Shown in pieces: positions 10,860-20,695 of a stretch of DNA of 64,000 nucleotides; the first letter of the stretch is position 1; each line of letters opens with the position of its first letter. The stretch is from Prochlorococcus sp. AG-347-M15. Lineage in GTDB: Bacteria > Cyanobacteriota > Cyanobacteriia > PCC-6307 > Cyanobiaceae. The translations under genes and the position numbers were made by a program. The notes beneath the pieces were generated by a model. That model saw nothing but the letters and a program-made list of their open reading frames with translations. It did no database searches and had not been told where the DNA came from. Location: assembly GCA_003281185.1 (NCBI GenBank), contig QCCS01000007.1, positions 1-64,000 of the forward strand, read 5' to 3'.

Positions 10860-12014
10860 ATGAAAAATAAATTCAATTTTAAAATTGTTGGATCAGGTCC
10901 CACCGGTCTATTACTCTCAATTGCACTTTCAAAATTTGATTGCAATATTTTTTTAACTGATTTATTAACAAAAGATAGGTTAATTGATAAAGATAAAACT
11001 TATGCAATTACTCACTCAACAAGAAAAATCTTAATTAAATTCAGACTTTGGGAAAAATTAGAACCATTTTTATTTGGCTTTGATACCCTTTCAATTTCAG
11101 ATAGCGTAACTTCTTCTTTGACCAATTTATCAACTTCTGACTTAGATGATGATATAAGTTCTGCTGAAAATATTGGCTGGGTAGTTAAACATTCGGATCT
11201 CATGAACGTTTTTTTTCAAGAGATTGATAATTATGAAAATATTTTTTTTGTGACACCAAAGAGATTGTCAAGCAAAAAAAAATTATTTGATTATCAATTC
11301 TTTTCTACAGGAGCAAACTCACTTGATAAAAAATTCTTAGATTTTGTTGATATAAAAAAATCTTATAGTCAGTCTTGTTTAACTTTTAAAGTTTCTCTTA
11401 GAGGTAATTGTGAAAAGCGCGCATACGAAATTTTCAGAAAAGAAGGCCCCCTTGCATTATTACCATTAGAAAAAAATTTATATCAAGTAATTTGGACTTC
11501 CAGTACTTTAAAGGCAACTGAAAGGTTAAATTCTGATAAGAATTTTTTAATGGATAATTTATCAACTATCTTGCCGGACGAATTTAAGTTGGATCAAATA
11601 GTTGGCGAATTTAATATTTTTCCTGTTTCATTATCTTTAAATTTACCAGTTTTAAATTTAAAAAAATTTGTTTTTGTAGGAGATTCATTCCATACATTTC
11701 ATCCTGTTGGTGGTCAGGGTCTAAATAGTTGTTGGAGAGATGTTAATACTATTTATGATCTTTTTAATAAAAATACTGCTATTACTAAAATGCAATTGAT
11801 ATTATTTAAATTCAAGTATTTTTCAAGCAGGATTTTAGATATTACAGTTACTATTTTCATAACTGACTTATTGATATCAATTTTTGCTAATAGAAACGTT
11901 TTTTTATTTCCAATAAGGAAACTTTCATTTTTACTTTTAAATAATTTTCTTTTCATAAGGAAATTAGTCCTAAATCAAATGACTAAATCTCTCGTTTACT
12001 CAAGTATTAAATAG
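10860..12014 (+). CDS. FAD-dependent monooxygenase, UbiH/2-polyprenylphenol hydroxylase-like
   Basis: A flavoprotein of about 384 residues. The N-terminal dinucleotide-binding motif is FKIVGSGPTGLLLSIALS and the second FAD motif is FVGDSFHTFHPVGGQGLNS, the GD(x)nHxxxPxGGQG pattern of UbiH/Coq6-type hydroxylases. In cyanobacteria such proteins may act on quinone or related ring substrates; the substrate is not determinable here. ATG at 10860 is preferred over the adjacent TTG at 10857. The C-terminal 80 residues are unusually hydrophobic and Phe/Ile-rich, which may mean membrane association. Confidence 0.88.
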   Translation: MKNKFNFKIVGSGPTGLLLSIALSKFDCNIFLTDLLTKDRLIDKDKTYAITHSTRKILIKFRLWEKLEPFLFGFDTLSISDSVTSSLTNLSTSDLDDDISSAENIGWVVKHSDLMNVFFQEIDNYENIFFVTPKRLSSKKKLFDYQFFSTGANSLDKKFLDFVDIKKSYSQSCLTFKVSLRGNCEKRAYEIFRKEGPLALLPLEKNLYQVIWTSSTLKATERLNSDKNFLMDNLSTILPDEFKLDQIVGEFNIFPVSLSLNLPVLNLKKFVFVGDSFHTFHPVGGQGLNSCWRDVNTIYDLFNKNTAITKMQLILFKFKYFSSRILDITVTIFITDLLISIFANRNVFLFPIRKLSFLLLNNFLFIRKLVLNQMTKSLVYSSIK

Positions 12015-12019
12015 AACTA

Positions 12020-12217
12020 ATGAATAATTATATAACTAAAGAAATGATAATTTATTTACTTAATATAGTAGGTTTAGATGAATCTTCTATTGAACTTGGT
12101 ATAAAATTATCTATAAAAAATAACACTCCATTACCAATATTATTATGGAGTTATGGAATGCTAACTATTGAAGAACTAGATAAGTTATATTCATTTTTAT
12201 TTCAAAAAATGGATTAA
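12020..12217 (+). CDS. DUF2949 family small protein
   Basis: A 65-residue protein matching the cyanobacterial DUF2949 pattern: an N-terminal helix, then LPILLWSYGMLTIEELDKLYSFL, close to the family hallmark LPMILWQYGLITLEQLD. Function unknown. It starts five bases after the UbiH-like gene and precedes the DUF3038-DUF4335 pair, placing it in the same probable operon. Confidence 0.85.
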   Translation: MNNYITKEMIIYLLNIVGLDESSIELGIKLSIKNNTPLPILLWSYGMLTIEELDKLYSFLFQKMD

Positions 12218-12283
12218 TTTTTCTGTTATACTTTGTCCATATTTTAAGAAAGAACAATTAAAGTTTTAACTAGAGGAAATCAG

Positions 12284-12781
12284 GTATCAAGAAAATCTAT
12301 AGAGAGGCTTGATTTATTATTATTATTACTAGAAACTATTGACTTAAATGGCATACAGTCCCTTTATTCATTTTCAAATAGACTTAATTTAAATGATGTA
12401 TTGCCAAATAAAATTACTATTTGGAAATTAAGGAATAATAATCCTTTGAGAAAATCTTATATTAATAACAATATTAAACCAAAAGAATTCGATGCATTAA
12501 TTAAAATCACCGTTGAAATGTCTAAATATTTATACCCTTATATCAGAGAGATACTGAAATCCAAAGAAGATATTGAAGAGAATTCTGTTATTTGGAATGA
12601 TTTTAATAAGAGATTTATTGAGTTGATTAAAGAGAGATTTAATATAGATAGTATGAGAGTGAAAAAGCTTTTAAATCAAGCTGAAAATGATGAAATTATA
12701 ATAAAATCTTTGCTTATTTTATCTTTTTGCATTTCAAATCAGGGTTATCAAAAGTTGAAGAATTTTTTATTCGATTATTAA
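12284..12781 (+). CDS. DUF3038 family protein (start codon non-standard)
   Basis: A cyanobacterial DUF3038 protein. The characteristic segment ERLDLLLLLLETIDL and then TIWKLRNNNPLRKSY are visible, followed by a helical C-terminal domain. The frame is open from 12248, but the first ATG/GTG/TTG is the TTG at 12401, which would delete the conserved Leu-rich N-terminus. I place the start at GTA 12284 because AGAGG at 12272-12276 lies at ideal distance upstream; ATT at 12257 is an alternative. It ends four bases before DUF4335, its usual neighbour. Function unknown; family call is good, start uncertain. Confidence 0.75.
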   Translation, partial: VSRKSIERLDLLLLLLETIDLNGIQSLYSFSNRLNLNDVLPNKITIWKLRNNNPLRKSYINNNIKPKEFDALIKITVEMSKYLYPYIREILKSKEDIEENSVIWNDFNKRFIELIKERFNIDSMRVKKLLNQAENDEIIIKSLLILSFCISNQGYQKLKNFLFDY

Positions 12782-12785
12782 TACT

Positions 12786-13370
12786 ATGCAAAATAAATTA
12801 TCATTTCATCAATCTTCAGTGAGTCTTGAAATAATCGGATTGCCAGATTATTCAAATAATGAAAATAAAGATCAAATATCTATAATTTCTCAATGGAAAT
12901 TAACCATAGTTGATAAACCACTTATTGAAGGCAAAATTGAGCATTTAAGGCCTATTATGAATGCCTTTTATATTTATTCAAATCTTTTAATAAAAAATAA
13001 AATTCCAATATATGAATCCAAACTAATTGATATAAAAGCCGACAATCTTCACATACATAATATTGTTCTCAAGAGCTCTAAACCAAATGTAAATCCATTA
13101 AATATAAAGATTGGCAATTCCTTGCTTTCAGACACCATAAATTGTTTTGATCAGTTAAATGAATCTACAAAAGTAAGAATAAAAACTGATGCAATTAATA
13201 ATATCTCTAAAAATTTAAGATTTGGGTTAAATAACAAAGTTAAATTAATGAATTTTATATTGCCCCCTTTCATTGCAATTTTTTCCTTAATTCTATGCTC
13301 CTCTACTTTTATTTATTTTTATAATACTGTCGAAGATAAAGAAAAAAATGAACTTATAAATCCAGAATAA
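12786..13370 (+). CDS. DUF4335 family protein
   Basis: A 194-residue protein whose beginning (LSFHQSSVSLEIIGLPDYS) and following beta-rich domain match cyanobacterial DUF4335, which typically sits next to DUF3038 as here. One C-terminal transmembrane segment, about residues 160-178 (FILPPFIAIFSLILCSSTF), anchors it to a membrane. It has no catalytic motif that I recognise. The pairing suggests a functional link to DUF3038, but the role is unknown. Confidence 0.85.
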   Translation: MQNKLSFHQSSVSLEIIGLPDYSNNENKDQISIISQWKLTIVDKPLIEGKIEHLRPIMNAFYIYSNLLIKNKIPIYESKLIDIKADNLHIHNIVLKSSKPNVNPLNIKIGNSLLSDTINCFDQLNESTKVRIKTDAINNISKNLRFGLNNKVKLMNFILPPFIAIFSLILCSSTFIYFYNTVEDKEKNELINPE

Positions 13371-13457
13371 AGAGCTATTAGCATCTCAAATAAAAAACGA
13401 TATTATAGGGTAGTTTCTTTTAAGAGTAAGTTTAATTTATTCTTTGACATTTGATGT

Positions 13458-13826
13458 ATGGCAGATTTAATCATCCCAAATTTGAATAATAAATCTGATA
13501 AATATATTTTTAAAAAAAAATTAAATTTAAGAAGAAAATCTAAAAGAAGACTATTTACTGAATCTTTCATTTTGTTTGTTTTGAGTGTTTTATTAGTTTA
13601 TATAATTTATTTAATTCCCAATAAAAAATTACTGCTACAGAATTTACCTTCGACATTTAATAAATCTTTTTTGTTATTAATTGATCTCTTTTCATATCTC
13701 TATGAGATAATCTTGGTGATTTTTATTTTAGCCTCTTCTTTTACTGCTCTAATCTTAATGATAGGTTCTTTTTATAGGTTATTTAAATTATCTAAGAGAA
13801 AGTCAAAAAAAATAAGTTATAAATAA
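13458..13826 (+). CDS. Hypothetical two-helix membrane protein
   Basis: A 122-residue basic protein with a Lys/Arg-rich N-terminus (KKKLNLRRKSKRRLF) and two hydrophobic segments, SFILFVLSVLLVYIIYLIP (about 36-54) and EIILVIFILASSFTALILMI (about 83-102), ending in a basic tail. By the positive-inside rule both ends should face the cytosol. It converges with the 53-residue gene at 13829-13990, two bases away. No family recognised. Confidence 0.8.
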   Translation: MADLIIPNLNNKSDKYIFKKKLNLRRKSKRRLFTESFILFVLSVLLVYIIYLIPNKKLLLQNLPSTFNKSFLLLIDLFSYLYEIILVIFILASSFTALILMIGSFYRLFKLSKRKSKKISYK

Positions 13827-13828
13827 TC

Positions 13829-13990
13829 TCAAATAGGTTGCATTAGGCCACCACTTCCTGAATCAGAGTCATCATCATCATTTTCTGTTTCTTCTCCAAA
13901 TATAGCAAATATACCAAGTAAGATTGATGAAAGAATAATTGATAAGGGTAAAATCGAAGTTTGGATTCCGACGTCTAAATATTCACCCAT
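13829..13990 (-). CDS. Small conserved membrane protein with Asp-rich, GGLMQP tail
   Basis: A 53-residue protein: one hydrophobic segment (SILPLSIILSSILLGIFAIF), then an acidic stretch (EETENDDDDSDSGSGG) and a terminal LMQPI. Small cyanobacterial proteins with one membrane helix followed by an Asp-rich linker and a GGLMQP-like end are familiar to me as a conserved type, but I do not know a function. Start ATG at 13990; stop TGA two bases from the convergent gene. Confidence 0.75.
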   Translation of the reverse strand: MGEYLDVGIQTSILPLSIILSSILLGIFAIFGEETENDDDDSDSGSGGLMQPI

Positions 13991-14068
13991 AAAACAAATA
14001 AATTTTTATAAACCTAACCTAAATACAACTCTTTCGCGGATTTTAAATAATTATTTAATAATTTATTC

Positions 14069-17000
14069 TCATTTAATAATAAGTTCTTTATCGAAATTCT
14101 TTATTTCTCTTTCAAAAGAACTAAGCCACAACATTAGTTGATCAATTTGATTTTGAATTTCAGTTACTCCTAACCCCCTTATTGTTATGATTGATAATTG
14201 CTCTCCTTCATTAAAGTTAAATTTATTTTGAACACTACTTGGTAAAGTATTTTTAAGAATTTTAAAAGTAGAATTTTTTAATTTGGTTTCTATCACTATG
14301 TTTGGCTTTTTGAGTTTGATCTTATTAAAACCACATTTTTTAGCTAGTAATTTTAATTTCATTATCAGAATTAGGGACTCAACAGGTTTGGGTAAGGTAC
14401 CATATCTATTTACCCAGTCTTTAGCTAATTCATTTAGTTCATTGTTATTAGAACATTCGGTAGCAGATTTGTAAGCCTCAAGCTTTTCTTCTCTGTTTAA
14501 TATCCATGTTGCAGGTATAAATGCATTTATTGGGAGATCAATTTGTGTGTCGCTAACTTCTGGTATTTCTTGCCCACTTATTTCTGAAATAGCCTCATGG
14601 AGCATTTCTATATATAAATCATAACCAATAGCATTAACCTTTCCACTTTGCTCTTCTCCTAGTAAACTTCCGACACCTCTTATTTCCATATCTTTCATTG
14701 CAAGTTGGTATCCACTTCCTAGTTCCGAAAAGTCTTTAATCGCTTTTAATCTTTGTTTTGCAGCGTCATTAATTTTATTTATATTTGGATAAAATAACCA
14801 AGCATGTGCTTGTACACCGCTTCTACCGACTCTACCTCTAAGTTGATAAAGTTGTGAAAGTCCAAATTTGTGTGAGTCTTCAATAATAATAGTATTTACT
14901 TTAGGGATGTCTAATCCACTTTCAATGATCGTTGTACATATCATTAGATCTACTTCTCCATTATTAAAAGCAATCATTGCATTTTCAAGATCTGTTTCGT
15001 TCATTTGCCCATGAGCAACAATAAATCTTAAGTTTGGAAACATATTTTTTAATTTGTTCACAGCTTGATCTATATCAGAAATTCTTGGAAGAACATAAAA
15101 TATTTGACCTCCCCTATCAAGTTCTTGATTAATTGCAGTTCTTATAACATCCATATCAATTTCAGATAAATATGTTTTTATTGATCTTCTTGATGGAGGA
15201 GGAGTATTTAATAAGCTCATTTGTCTCAGTCCAGATAAACTCATATAAAGAGTTCTAGGAATTGGAGTTGCCGAGAGAGTTAAAACGTCTATGTTTGATT
15301 TGATTTTTTTAATTTTCTCTTTTTGTCTTACTCCAAATCTTTGTTCTTCATCAATAACGAGTAGTCCTAAGTTTTTAATTTCAATTTCTTTTCCTAAAAT
15401 TTGGTGCGTTGCTACAACTAAATCAATTTTGTTATTTTTCAACCCTGCATAGATTTCATTTCTCTCATTAGTTGTTTTGAATCTATTGAGTAATGAAACT
15501 TTTATAGGGTAAGGTGAAAATCTATTATTTATTGTTCTCCAATGTTGTTGAGCTAAAATTGTTGTTGGTGCTAGTAATATTACCTGTTTGCCTGATGTAA
15601 TAGCTTTAAAAATAGCTCTAACAGCTACTTCTGTTTTGCCAAACCCTACATCTCCACAAACTAGTCTGTCCATTGGCTTATCACTTTCCATATCAGATTT
15701 TATTTCTTCCACAGCAGTAATTTGATCAGGTGTTGGTTGATAAGGAAATGATTCCTCTAATTCATCTTGCCAAGGACCATCTTCTGGGTATATGTGGCCC
15801 TTTAATTTTTCTCTCTTTGCATAGAGTTTTAATATATCGACAGCAACTTTTTTGATTTGTTTCTTATTTTTATCTTTTATTCTTTCCCATTCTGTCCCTC
15901 CTAATTTATTTATTTTCGGCTTTATTATTCCGCTTGATCTATATCTGTTAACACTACCAAGTTGATCAGCGGCAACACTTATCTTCCCATCCTGATACTG
16001 AATGACTAAATAATCTCTTGAATCTCCAGTTATATTAATTTTTTCTATTTTTAAAAATTTACCTATTCCATGATTTTTATGAACAATAAAATCACCGGGA
16101 CTAATCTTATTTACATTAATATTTGAATTGACACTTCTTTTTTTTCTTCTTATGAATACATTATTAAAAAGAGATTGTTGTGAAAATAATTCTTTATCTG
16201 TTATCAGGACAACTTTCCATATCGGAAGAAAAAAACCCTCGATTTCATAGTTGTTCTTATTTTTTAAAATTAAAGGAGTTGAATTATTAATTGACTTAAA
16301 TGCTTCATCAACATCATTAGGATTGTTTAAGAAATTTGTATTACATTCGTGCTCAAAAAGTAAAGTCCTAGTTCTCAATGGTTGTGCTGATAATATCCAT
16401 ATTTTTTCATTATTTTTTAAATTTTTATTTATATCATTTGATAATTTTCCTATATTTTTAGAGTATGAATTTAATCTTTTATCGTTTAACAAGAACCTAT
16501 TATCAATATTGACTTTAGATTCAAATTCATAAAATTTTATTAAATTAAAATTTCTTAGTGAATTTAATATTTCTTCAAACTTTAAATGCAAATTGCTTGT
16601 AGCCTCTACATTAATGCCATTATTTTTAAGGTGCTCATTTAATTCATTCGCACAATTATCAAAATTACTTTCTGAATCTAGATACCAATTATTTGCAAAT
16701 TTTTTACAATCTTCTAATTCATCAACTACTATAATTGTTTCCGTATTTATAAAATCTATTATATTTGAGGGTTCTTTTTCAATTATTCCTAAATAACGAT
16801 CAAGATTATTTTTATTTATATCTTCTGAATTAAAAATACCTTTCTTAGATAAATTATTTAACTTATCTTTTATTAGCAAATCAAATCTAGCCTGTATTAT
16901 TTCAATATTATTGATACTTTCTAATGTTTTCTGTGTCTGGGGATCATATTCTCTTATTTTCTCAATTACATTATCAAAAAATTCTAATCTAATAGGAAAC

Positions 17001-17575
17001 TCATTATTGACAGGATAAATATCTATTATTTCCCCTCTCCTACTCCAGAATCCTTCTGTTGAAGTTACATTGTCCTTCGTATAACCAAGCAAAGTAAGTT
17101 TATTTGCTAATTCTTGAATCTCGATTTGAAAACCTTTTTGTAAATGTAACTTGTTCTCAATTAACAAGTTTTTATTTATTAGATGAGGTTGTAGTGATCT
17201 CTCTGTTGATATAACAATATTAAATTCATTTTTCTCTTTTTTAATTAATTTGGATAAAACAGTAAGCTGACTAAATTCAATCTCTTTGGATTTATTAATT
17301 GATGCGTATGGTAGATGCTCTGTTGGAGGATAATATAAAACTTCTTTATCATTTATACTTTCAAAATAACCAATCCATTTGTAGGCAATTTCTACATTAG
17401 GACAAATTAATAATATATTTTTTTTCTCTTTTTTTGCGATGCTAGCTAAGATTATTGATTTTGCATATCTACTTGAACCAATAATATTTAGTTCATTATT
17501 TTTTGAAATTCTTTTTATTAATTCAGAAGTAATCTGTGAGTTAGAAATATAATTAACTAAAGTATTTAAACTCAT
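14069..17575 (-). CDS. mfd: Transcription-repair coupling factor
   Basis: A 1168-residue Mfd, which displaces stalled RNA polymerase and recruits UvrA. In order are a UvrB-like N-terminal module, the RNA polymerase interaction domain (PGDFIVHKNHGIGKFLKIE), a RecG-like helicase with Walker A VCGDVGFGKTEVA and DEExH-type box VIDEEQRFG, then ATPIPRTLYMSLSG, QLRGRVGRSG and the C-terminal TRCF domain. Full length for the family. uvrC, in the same repair pathway, is at 58804-60762. Confidence 0.98.
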   Translation of the reverse strand: MSLNTLVNYISNSQITSELIKRISKNNELNIIGSSRYAKSIILASIAKKEKKNILLICPNVEIAYKWIGYFESINDKEVLYYPPTEHLPYASINKSKEIEFSQLTVLSKLIKKEKNEFNIVISTERSLQPHLINKNLLIENKLHLQKGFQIEIQELANKLTLLGYTKDNVTSTEGFWSRRGEIIDIYPVNNEFPIRLEFFDNVIEKIREYDPQTQKTLESINNIEIIQARFDLLIKDKLNNLSKKGIFNSEDINKNNLDRYLGIIEKEPSNIIDFINTETIIVVDELEDCKKFANNWYLDSESNFDNCANELNEHLKNNGINVEATSNLHLKFEEILNSLRNFNLIKFYEFESKVNIDNRFLLNDKRLNSYSKNIGKLSNDINKNLKNNEKIWILSAQPLRTRTLLFEHECNTNFLNNPNDVDEAFKSINNSTPLILKNKNNYEIEGFFLPIWKVVLITDKELFSQQSLFNNVFIRRKKRSVNSNINVNKISPGDFIVHKNHGIGKFLKIEKINITGDSRDYLVIQYQDGKISVAADQLGSVNRYRSSGIIKPKINKLGGTEWERIKDKNKKQIKKVAVDILKLYAKREKLKGHIYPEDGPWQDELEESFPYQPTPDQITAVEEIKSDMESDKPMDRLVCGDVGFGKTEVAVRAIFKAITSGKQVILLAPTTILAQQHWRTINNRFSPYPIKVSLLNRFKTTNERNEIYAGLKNNKIDLVVATHQILGKEIEIKNLGLLVIDEEQRFGVRQKEKIKKIKSNIDVLTLSATPIPRTLYMSLSGLRQMSLLNTPPPSRRSIKTYLSEIDMDVIRTAINQELDRGGQIFYVLPRISDIDQAVNKLKNMFPNLRFIVAHGQMNETDLENAMIAFNNGEVDLMICTTIIESGLDIPKVNTIIIEDSHKFGLSQLYQLRGRVGRSGVQAHAWLFYPNINKINDAAKQRLKAIKDFSELGSGYQLAMKDMEIRGVGSLLGEEQSGKVNAIGYDLYIEMLHEAISEISGQEIPEVSDTQIDLPINAFIPATWILNREEKLEAYKSATECSNNNELNELAKDWVNRYGTLPKPVESLILIMKLKLLAKKCGFNKIKLKKPNIVIETKLKNSTFKILKNTLPSSVQNKFNFNEGEQLSIITIRGLGVTEIQNQIDQLMLWLSSFEREIKNFDKELIIK

Positions 17576-17649
17576 TTATATTTATCAATCTTGATTACAA
17601 ATATCCGATACATTATATTAGATTTTATAGTGATTGTGAATAATATTTG

Positions 17650-18360
17650 ATGGATTCAGCCGCAATAAATTCTTTTATACCCACACTAGATCAGGTAGAC
17701 AGTTGGTATGAAATATTTACACTTTTACCAATATTAATTGCTCTAGAATTATTATTATCTGCAGATAATGCGGTCGCACTAGCTTCTCTTACTAAATCCC
17801 TCGACAGTAATGAATTAAGGTCAAGAGCCTTAAATATTGGCATAACAATATCTTTATTATTTAGAATTATTCTCATCATATTATCTAAATTTTTTCTAAA
17901 GTTTATTTTTATTAGAGTTTTTGCTGGTTTTTATTTAATATACTTATTCTTCTCTAATGTTTTTTTAAATTCAGATATAGAAAACGCTGAAGATGGGAAA
18001 GATAATAATAAAAATAATTTTAGGTTCTTAAGGGTTGTAGCCCTTCTTTCTATTACTGATTTTGCATTTTCCATAGACAGTATCACTACTGCAGTGGCTA
18101 TAAGCGATCAATACATCTTAATTATATTTGGAGCAGTGATTGGAGTATTAGCCTTAAGATTTACATCTGGGATTTTTTTAAAACTTCTGGATATATTTTC
18201 TAGATTAGAAACAGCCGGTTACATAGCAATTTTAATAGTTGGGATTAAGCTTTTACTAAATACGTTAATTAAAGAATCTATTCTTCCAGACTATTATTTT
18301 TATATTTTGATTTTATTTGCTTTCATTTGGGGATTCTCTAAAAAAGAATCTAAAACTTAA
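17650..18360 (+). CDS. TerC-family integral membrane protein
   Basis: About 236 residues with six or seven hydrophobic helices. The TerC pattern LELLLSADNAVALASL appears in the first helix and ITDFAFSIDSITTAVAISD later; these paired acidic sites are proposed metal-binding residues. Family members act in metal-ion handling or, in plants, thylakoid biogenesis. ATG at 17650 is preferred over the preceding TTG (17647). The 3' end overlaps fmt on the opposite strand by four bases. Confidence 0.9.
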   Translation: MDSAAINSFIPTLDQVDSWYEIFTLLPILIALELLLSADNAVALASLTKSLDSNELRSRALNIGITISLLFRIILIILSKFFLKFIFIRVFAGFYLIYLFFSNVFLNSDIENAEDGKDNNKNNFRFLRVVALLSITDFAFSIDSITTAVAISDQYILIIFGAVIGVLALRFTSGIFLKLLDIFSRLETAGYIAILIVGIKLLLNTLIKESILPDYYFYILILFAFIWGFSKKESKT

Positions 18361-19343
18361 TCTGAGATATATTCACCTACTGATGGCTTTAACTGTTGTA
18401 TCAATTGCTTTTTGCTTGAAATGTTTTTGCCTTCAAGTTTTGCTTCCAACAAAATAATTGGATCAGTTTTAGTTGAAATTATTATTCCTTCATTTTCTAT
18501 TACAGCGAGAATAATACCAGGTCTTGAATAATTGCTTATGAAAAGGTATTTTTCATTTTTAATTTCATCACTAATCAAAACTTTGATTTTAAGTATTTTT
18601 AAGTTCTTACCTCTAAAAGTTGTATTTGCTCGTGGGTATAGTCCTTTTATTTTTTGAGAAATTTTAATTGCATCATTACCCCAATCAACTTTAAAGTCTG
18701 ATTTTTCAATCATTCTTGCGTAAGTAATTTCTCTTCCAAGGGTATCTTGTTTTGTTAATTGAAAATTAGTATTTTTATTAATATTTTCTTCGACTAGTGA
18801 TGTAGCTTTTAAAAATAATTTTGCAGATAAAATACTAAGTTTTTTCGATAGAGTATTTAAATTATCTTCATTATCGATTTTAATTTTTTCTTCTAATAAT
18901 AAGTCGCCAGTATCTAGTCCCTCATTCATTTTCATAATTCCTACACCAGTAAATTCATCGCCTTTTATTAGTGACCATTGGATTGGAGCAGCGCCACGCC
19001 ATCTTGGAAGTAATGAAGCATGTGCGTTCCAACAACCAAATTTTGGGATTCCTAATATCTCTTTGGGTAAAATTTTTCCGTAAGCTATGACAATAAATAA
19101 ATCACAAGATAGTGATTTAAGTTCATTTATAAAATGTGAATTGTCCCTGATTTTTGCTGGAGTATAAATTTTTATGGATTCTTGCTCGGCAATGCTTTTA
19201 ACTGGAGAGGAAATTAATTTATTTCCTCTAGATCTTTTCTTATCCGGTTGGCTAACTACTGCAATTACCTCGTGCTTAGATTTAATAAAAATATTAAGGC
19301 TCGCAATTGAATATTCAGGCGTTCCCCAGAATATAATTCTCAC
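18357..19343 (-). CDS. fmt: Methionyl-tRNA formyltransferase
   Basis: This 328-residue enzyme formylates initiator Met-tRNA. Motifs: the N-terminal MRIIFWGTPEYS, the folate-binding/catalytic region GCWNAHASLLPRWRGAAPIQW (family SLLPRWRGAAPIQ) and MNEGLDTGDLLL. The C-terminal domain starts near IKISQKIKGLYPRANTTF. Its start overlaps the end of tldE by four bases (start 19343, tldE stop at 19340), so the genes are probably co-transcribed. Confidence 0.97.
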   Translation of the reverse strand: MRIIFWGTPEYSIASLNIFIKSKHEVIAVVSQPDKKRSRGNKLISSPVKSIAEQESIKIYTPAKIRDNSHFINELKSLSCDLFIVIAYGKILPKEILGIPKFGCWNAHASLLPRWRGAAPIQWSLIKGDEFTGVGIMKMNEGLDTGDLLLEEKIKIDNEDNLNTLSKKLSILSAKLFLKATSLVEENINKNTNFQLTKQDTLGREITYARMIEKSDFKVDWGNDAIKISQKIKGLYPRANTTFRGKNLKILKIKVLISDEIKNEKYLFISNYSRPGIILAVIENEGIIISTKTDPIILLEAKLEGKNISSKKQLIQQLKPSVGEYISD

Positions 19344-20692
19344 GCGTCACCAGTTATTGATAATTCATCTACCCATATATGTGGAGAAATTCCACTTGTT
19401 GTTACCTCTTGGCTTGATTCAATATTTACTATATTTTTCAAAAGATATTTAATATCCCCTGCTACAGTGGCAGATTCTATTGAGATTTTTTTACCGTTTT
19501 TATAGTGCCATCCATCAAATGGAAGAGAGAAGGAACCTTGGCTTGCTCTGACACCTGCATGGATTGCATTTAATTCTTCAATATAAACAAATTCTCCCCC
19601 ATAAGTAGAGTGATCTAATAATGTTTTAAGATCAGAGTTTTCCTCTGATTTCTCAACTACTATCCAATCAGGAGATACTGAGACTTTTGATCCTAGTCCA
19701 GCGTGGCCTGTAGGCATTGTTTTAAATATTCTTGCAGTTGATTCTGAATGTATGAAATTTTCAATTCTCCCTTTGTTAATTAAACATAATCTTTTGGTAG
19801 GAGTTCCCTCTCCATCAAATGGTGATGAAGAAATATTCTTTTCATGGAGACCATCATCATAAATATTAAGTGCTTCTGTAGTTAGTTTCTCTCCAATAGA
19901 ATTTTTATTAGATAAGCTGACTCCATCTAAAATGCTTCTAGCATTGAACATTGAACTAAAGGCATTAATGATCGTTAAAAAAGATTCTGGGGAAAAACAT
20001 ATTAAATATTTATCAGTTTGAATGGATGAGTAATTTAAATGAGAAATTGTTTTATTACAAGCGTCTTTAATACAAGACTCTATGTCTAAATCTTCAACTC
20101 CATATCCAAGTTTTACAGAACCTGAGCTACGAGGTTTTTTATTTTTCTCTTCTGCTCTTGCATATAAATAAAGTACAGCTTGACTTTTTGTATAACTCCT
20201 AAAAGCACCATCACTATTTGCATAAACTCTCTCATAAAAACTTTCAGAAAGACTATTATATGGAACAGATTTAATGGATTCATGGCTTTTTAATAGTTTT
20301 ACTTCTGCTTCTCTTAAGAGTGTAAGTAATTTTTTAATTCCAACAGGATTTCTTTTTTTTGCGTCCTTAACTTCAATATGATCCTTAGCTAGTGGTGAGA
20401 ATTCTGTTCTTTCATTTTTGTTGCCAAAATCAGATGCAATATTTGCTTGGTTTAGAGCCTTTTTAATACCAGATTCACTGATATCGCTAGTTGTTGTAAT
20501 ACCAACTAAATTAGATTCGTTCCAAACCCTTAAAGTTAAAATTTGCTTTTGAGATACCTTAAGTTGTTTAGCCTCACCTTTATCTACTTGCACAGAATAA
20601 TCATTAGAAAAGCTTGCACCATAATCCCACTTTTTAAGATTTAGGAAATCTGCAGCTTTTGAGATTTGACCTGTAATTTCTCTTGAATTCAT
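19340..20692 (-). CDS. tldE: TldE/PmbA-type metalloprotease subunit
   Basis: A 450-residue partner of TldD. The pair forms a peptidase that degrades small or unfolded peptides and matures some ribosomal peptides in other bacteria. Family-type segments are SSPFDGEGTPTKRLCLINKG, THSTYGGEFVYIEELNAIHAG with ASQGSFSLPFDGW, and VTTSGISPHIWVDELSITG at the end. As expected for TldE it lacks the HExxxH zinc motif. It starts three bases after tldD's stop, so the two are co-transcribed. Confidence 0.93.
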   Translation of the reverse strand: MNSREITGQISKAADFLNLKKWDYGASFSNDYSVQVDKGEAKQLKVSQKQILTLRVWNESNLVGITTTSDISESGIKKALNQANIASDFGNKNERTEFSPLAKDHIEVKDAKKRNPVGIKKLLTLLREAEVKLLKSHESIKSVPYNSLSESFYERVYANSDGAFRSYTKSQAVLYLYARAEEKNKKPRSSGSVKLGYGVEDLDIESCIKDACNKTISHLNYSSIQTDKYLICFSPESFLTIINAFSSMFNARSILDGVSLSNKNSIGEKLTTEALNIYDDGLHEKNISSSPFDGEGTPTKRLCLINKGRIENFIHSESTARIFKTMPTGHAGLGSKVSVSPDWIVVEKSEENSDLKTLLDHSTYGGEFVYIEELNAIHAGVRASQGSFSLPFDGWHYKNGKKISIESATVAGDIKYLLKNIVNIESSQEVTTSGISPHIWVDELSITGDA

Positions 20693-20695
20693 ATC

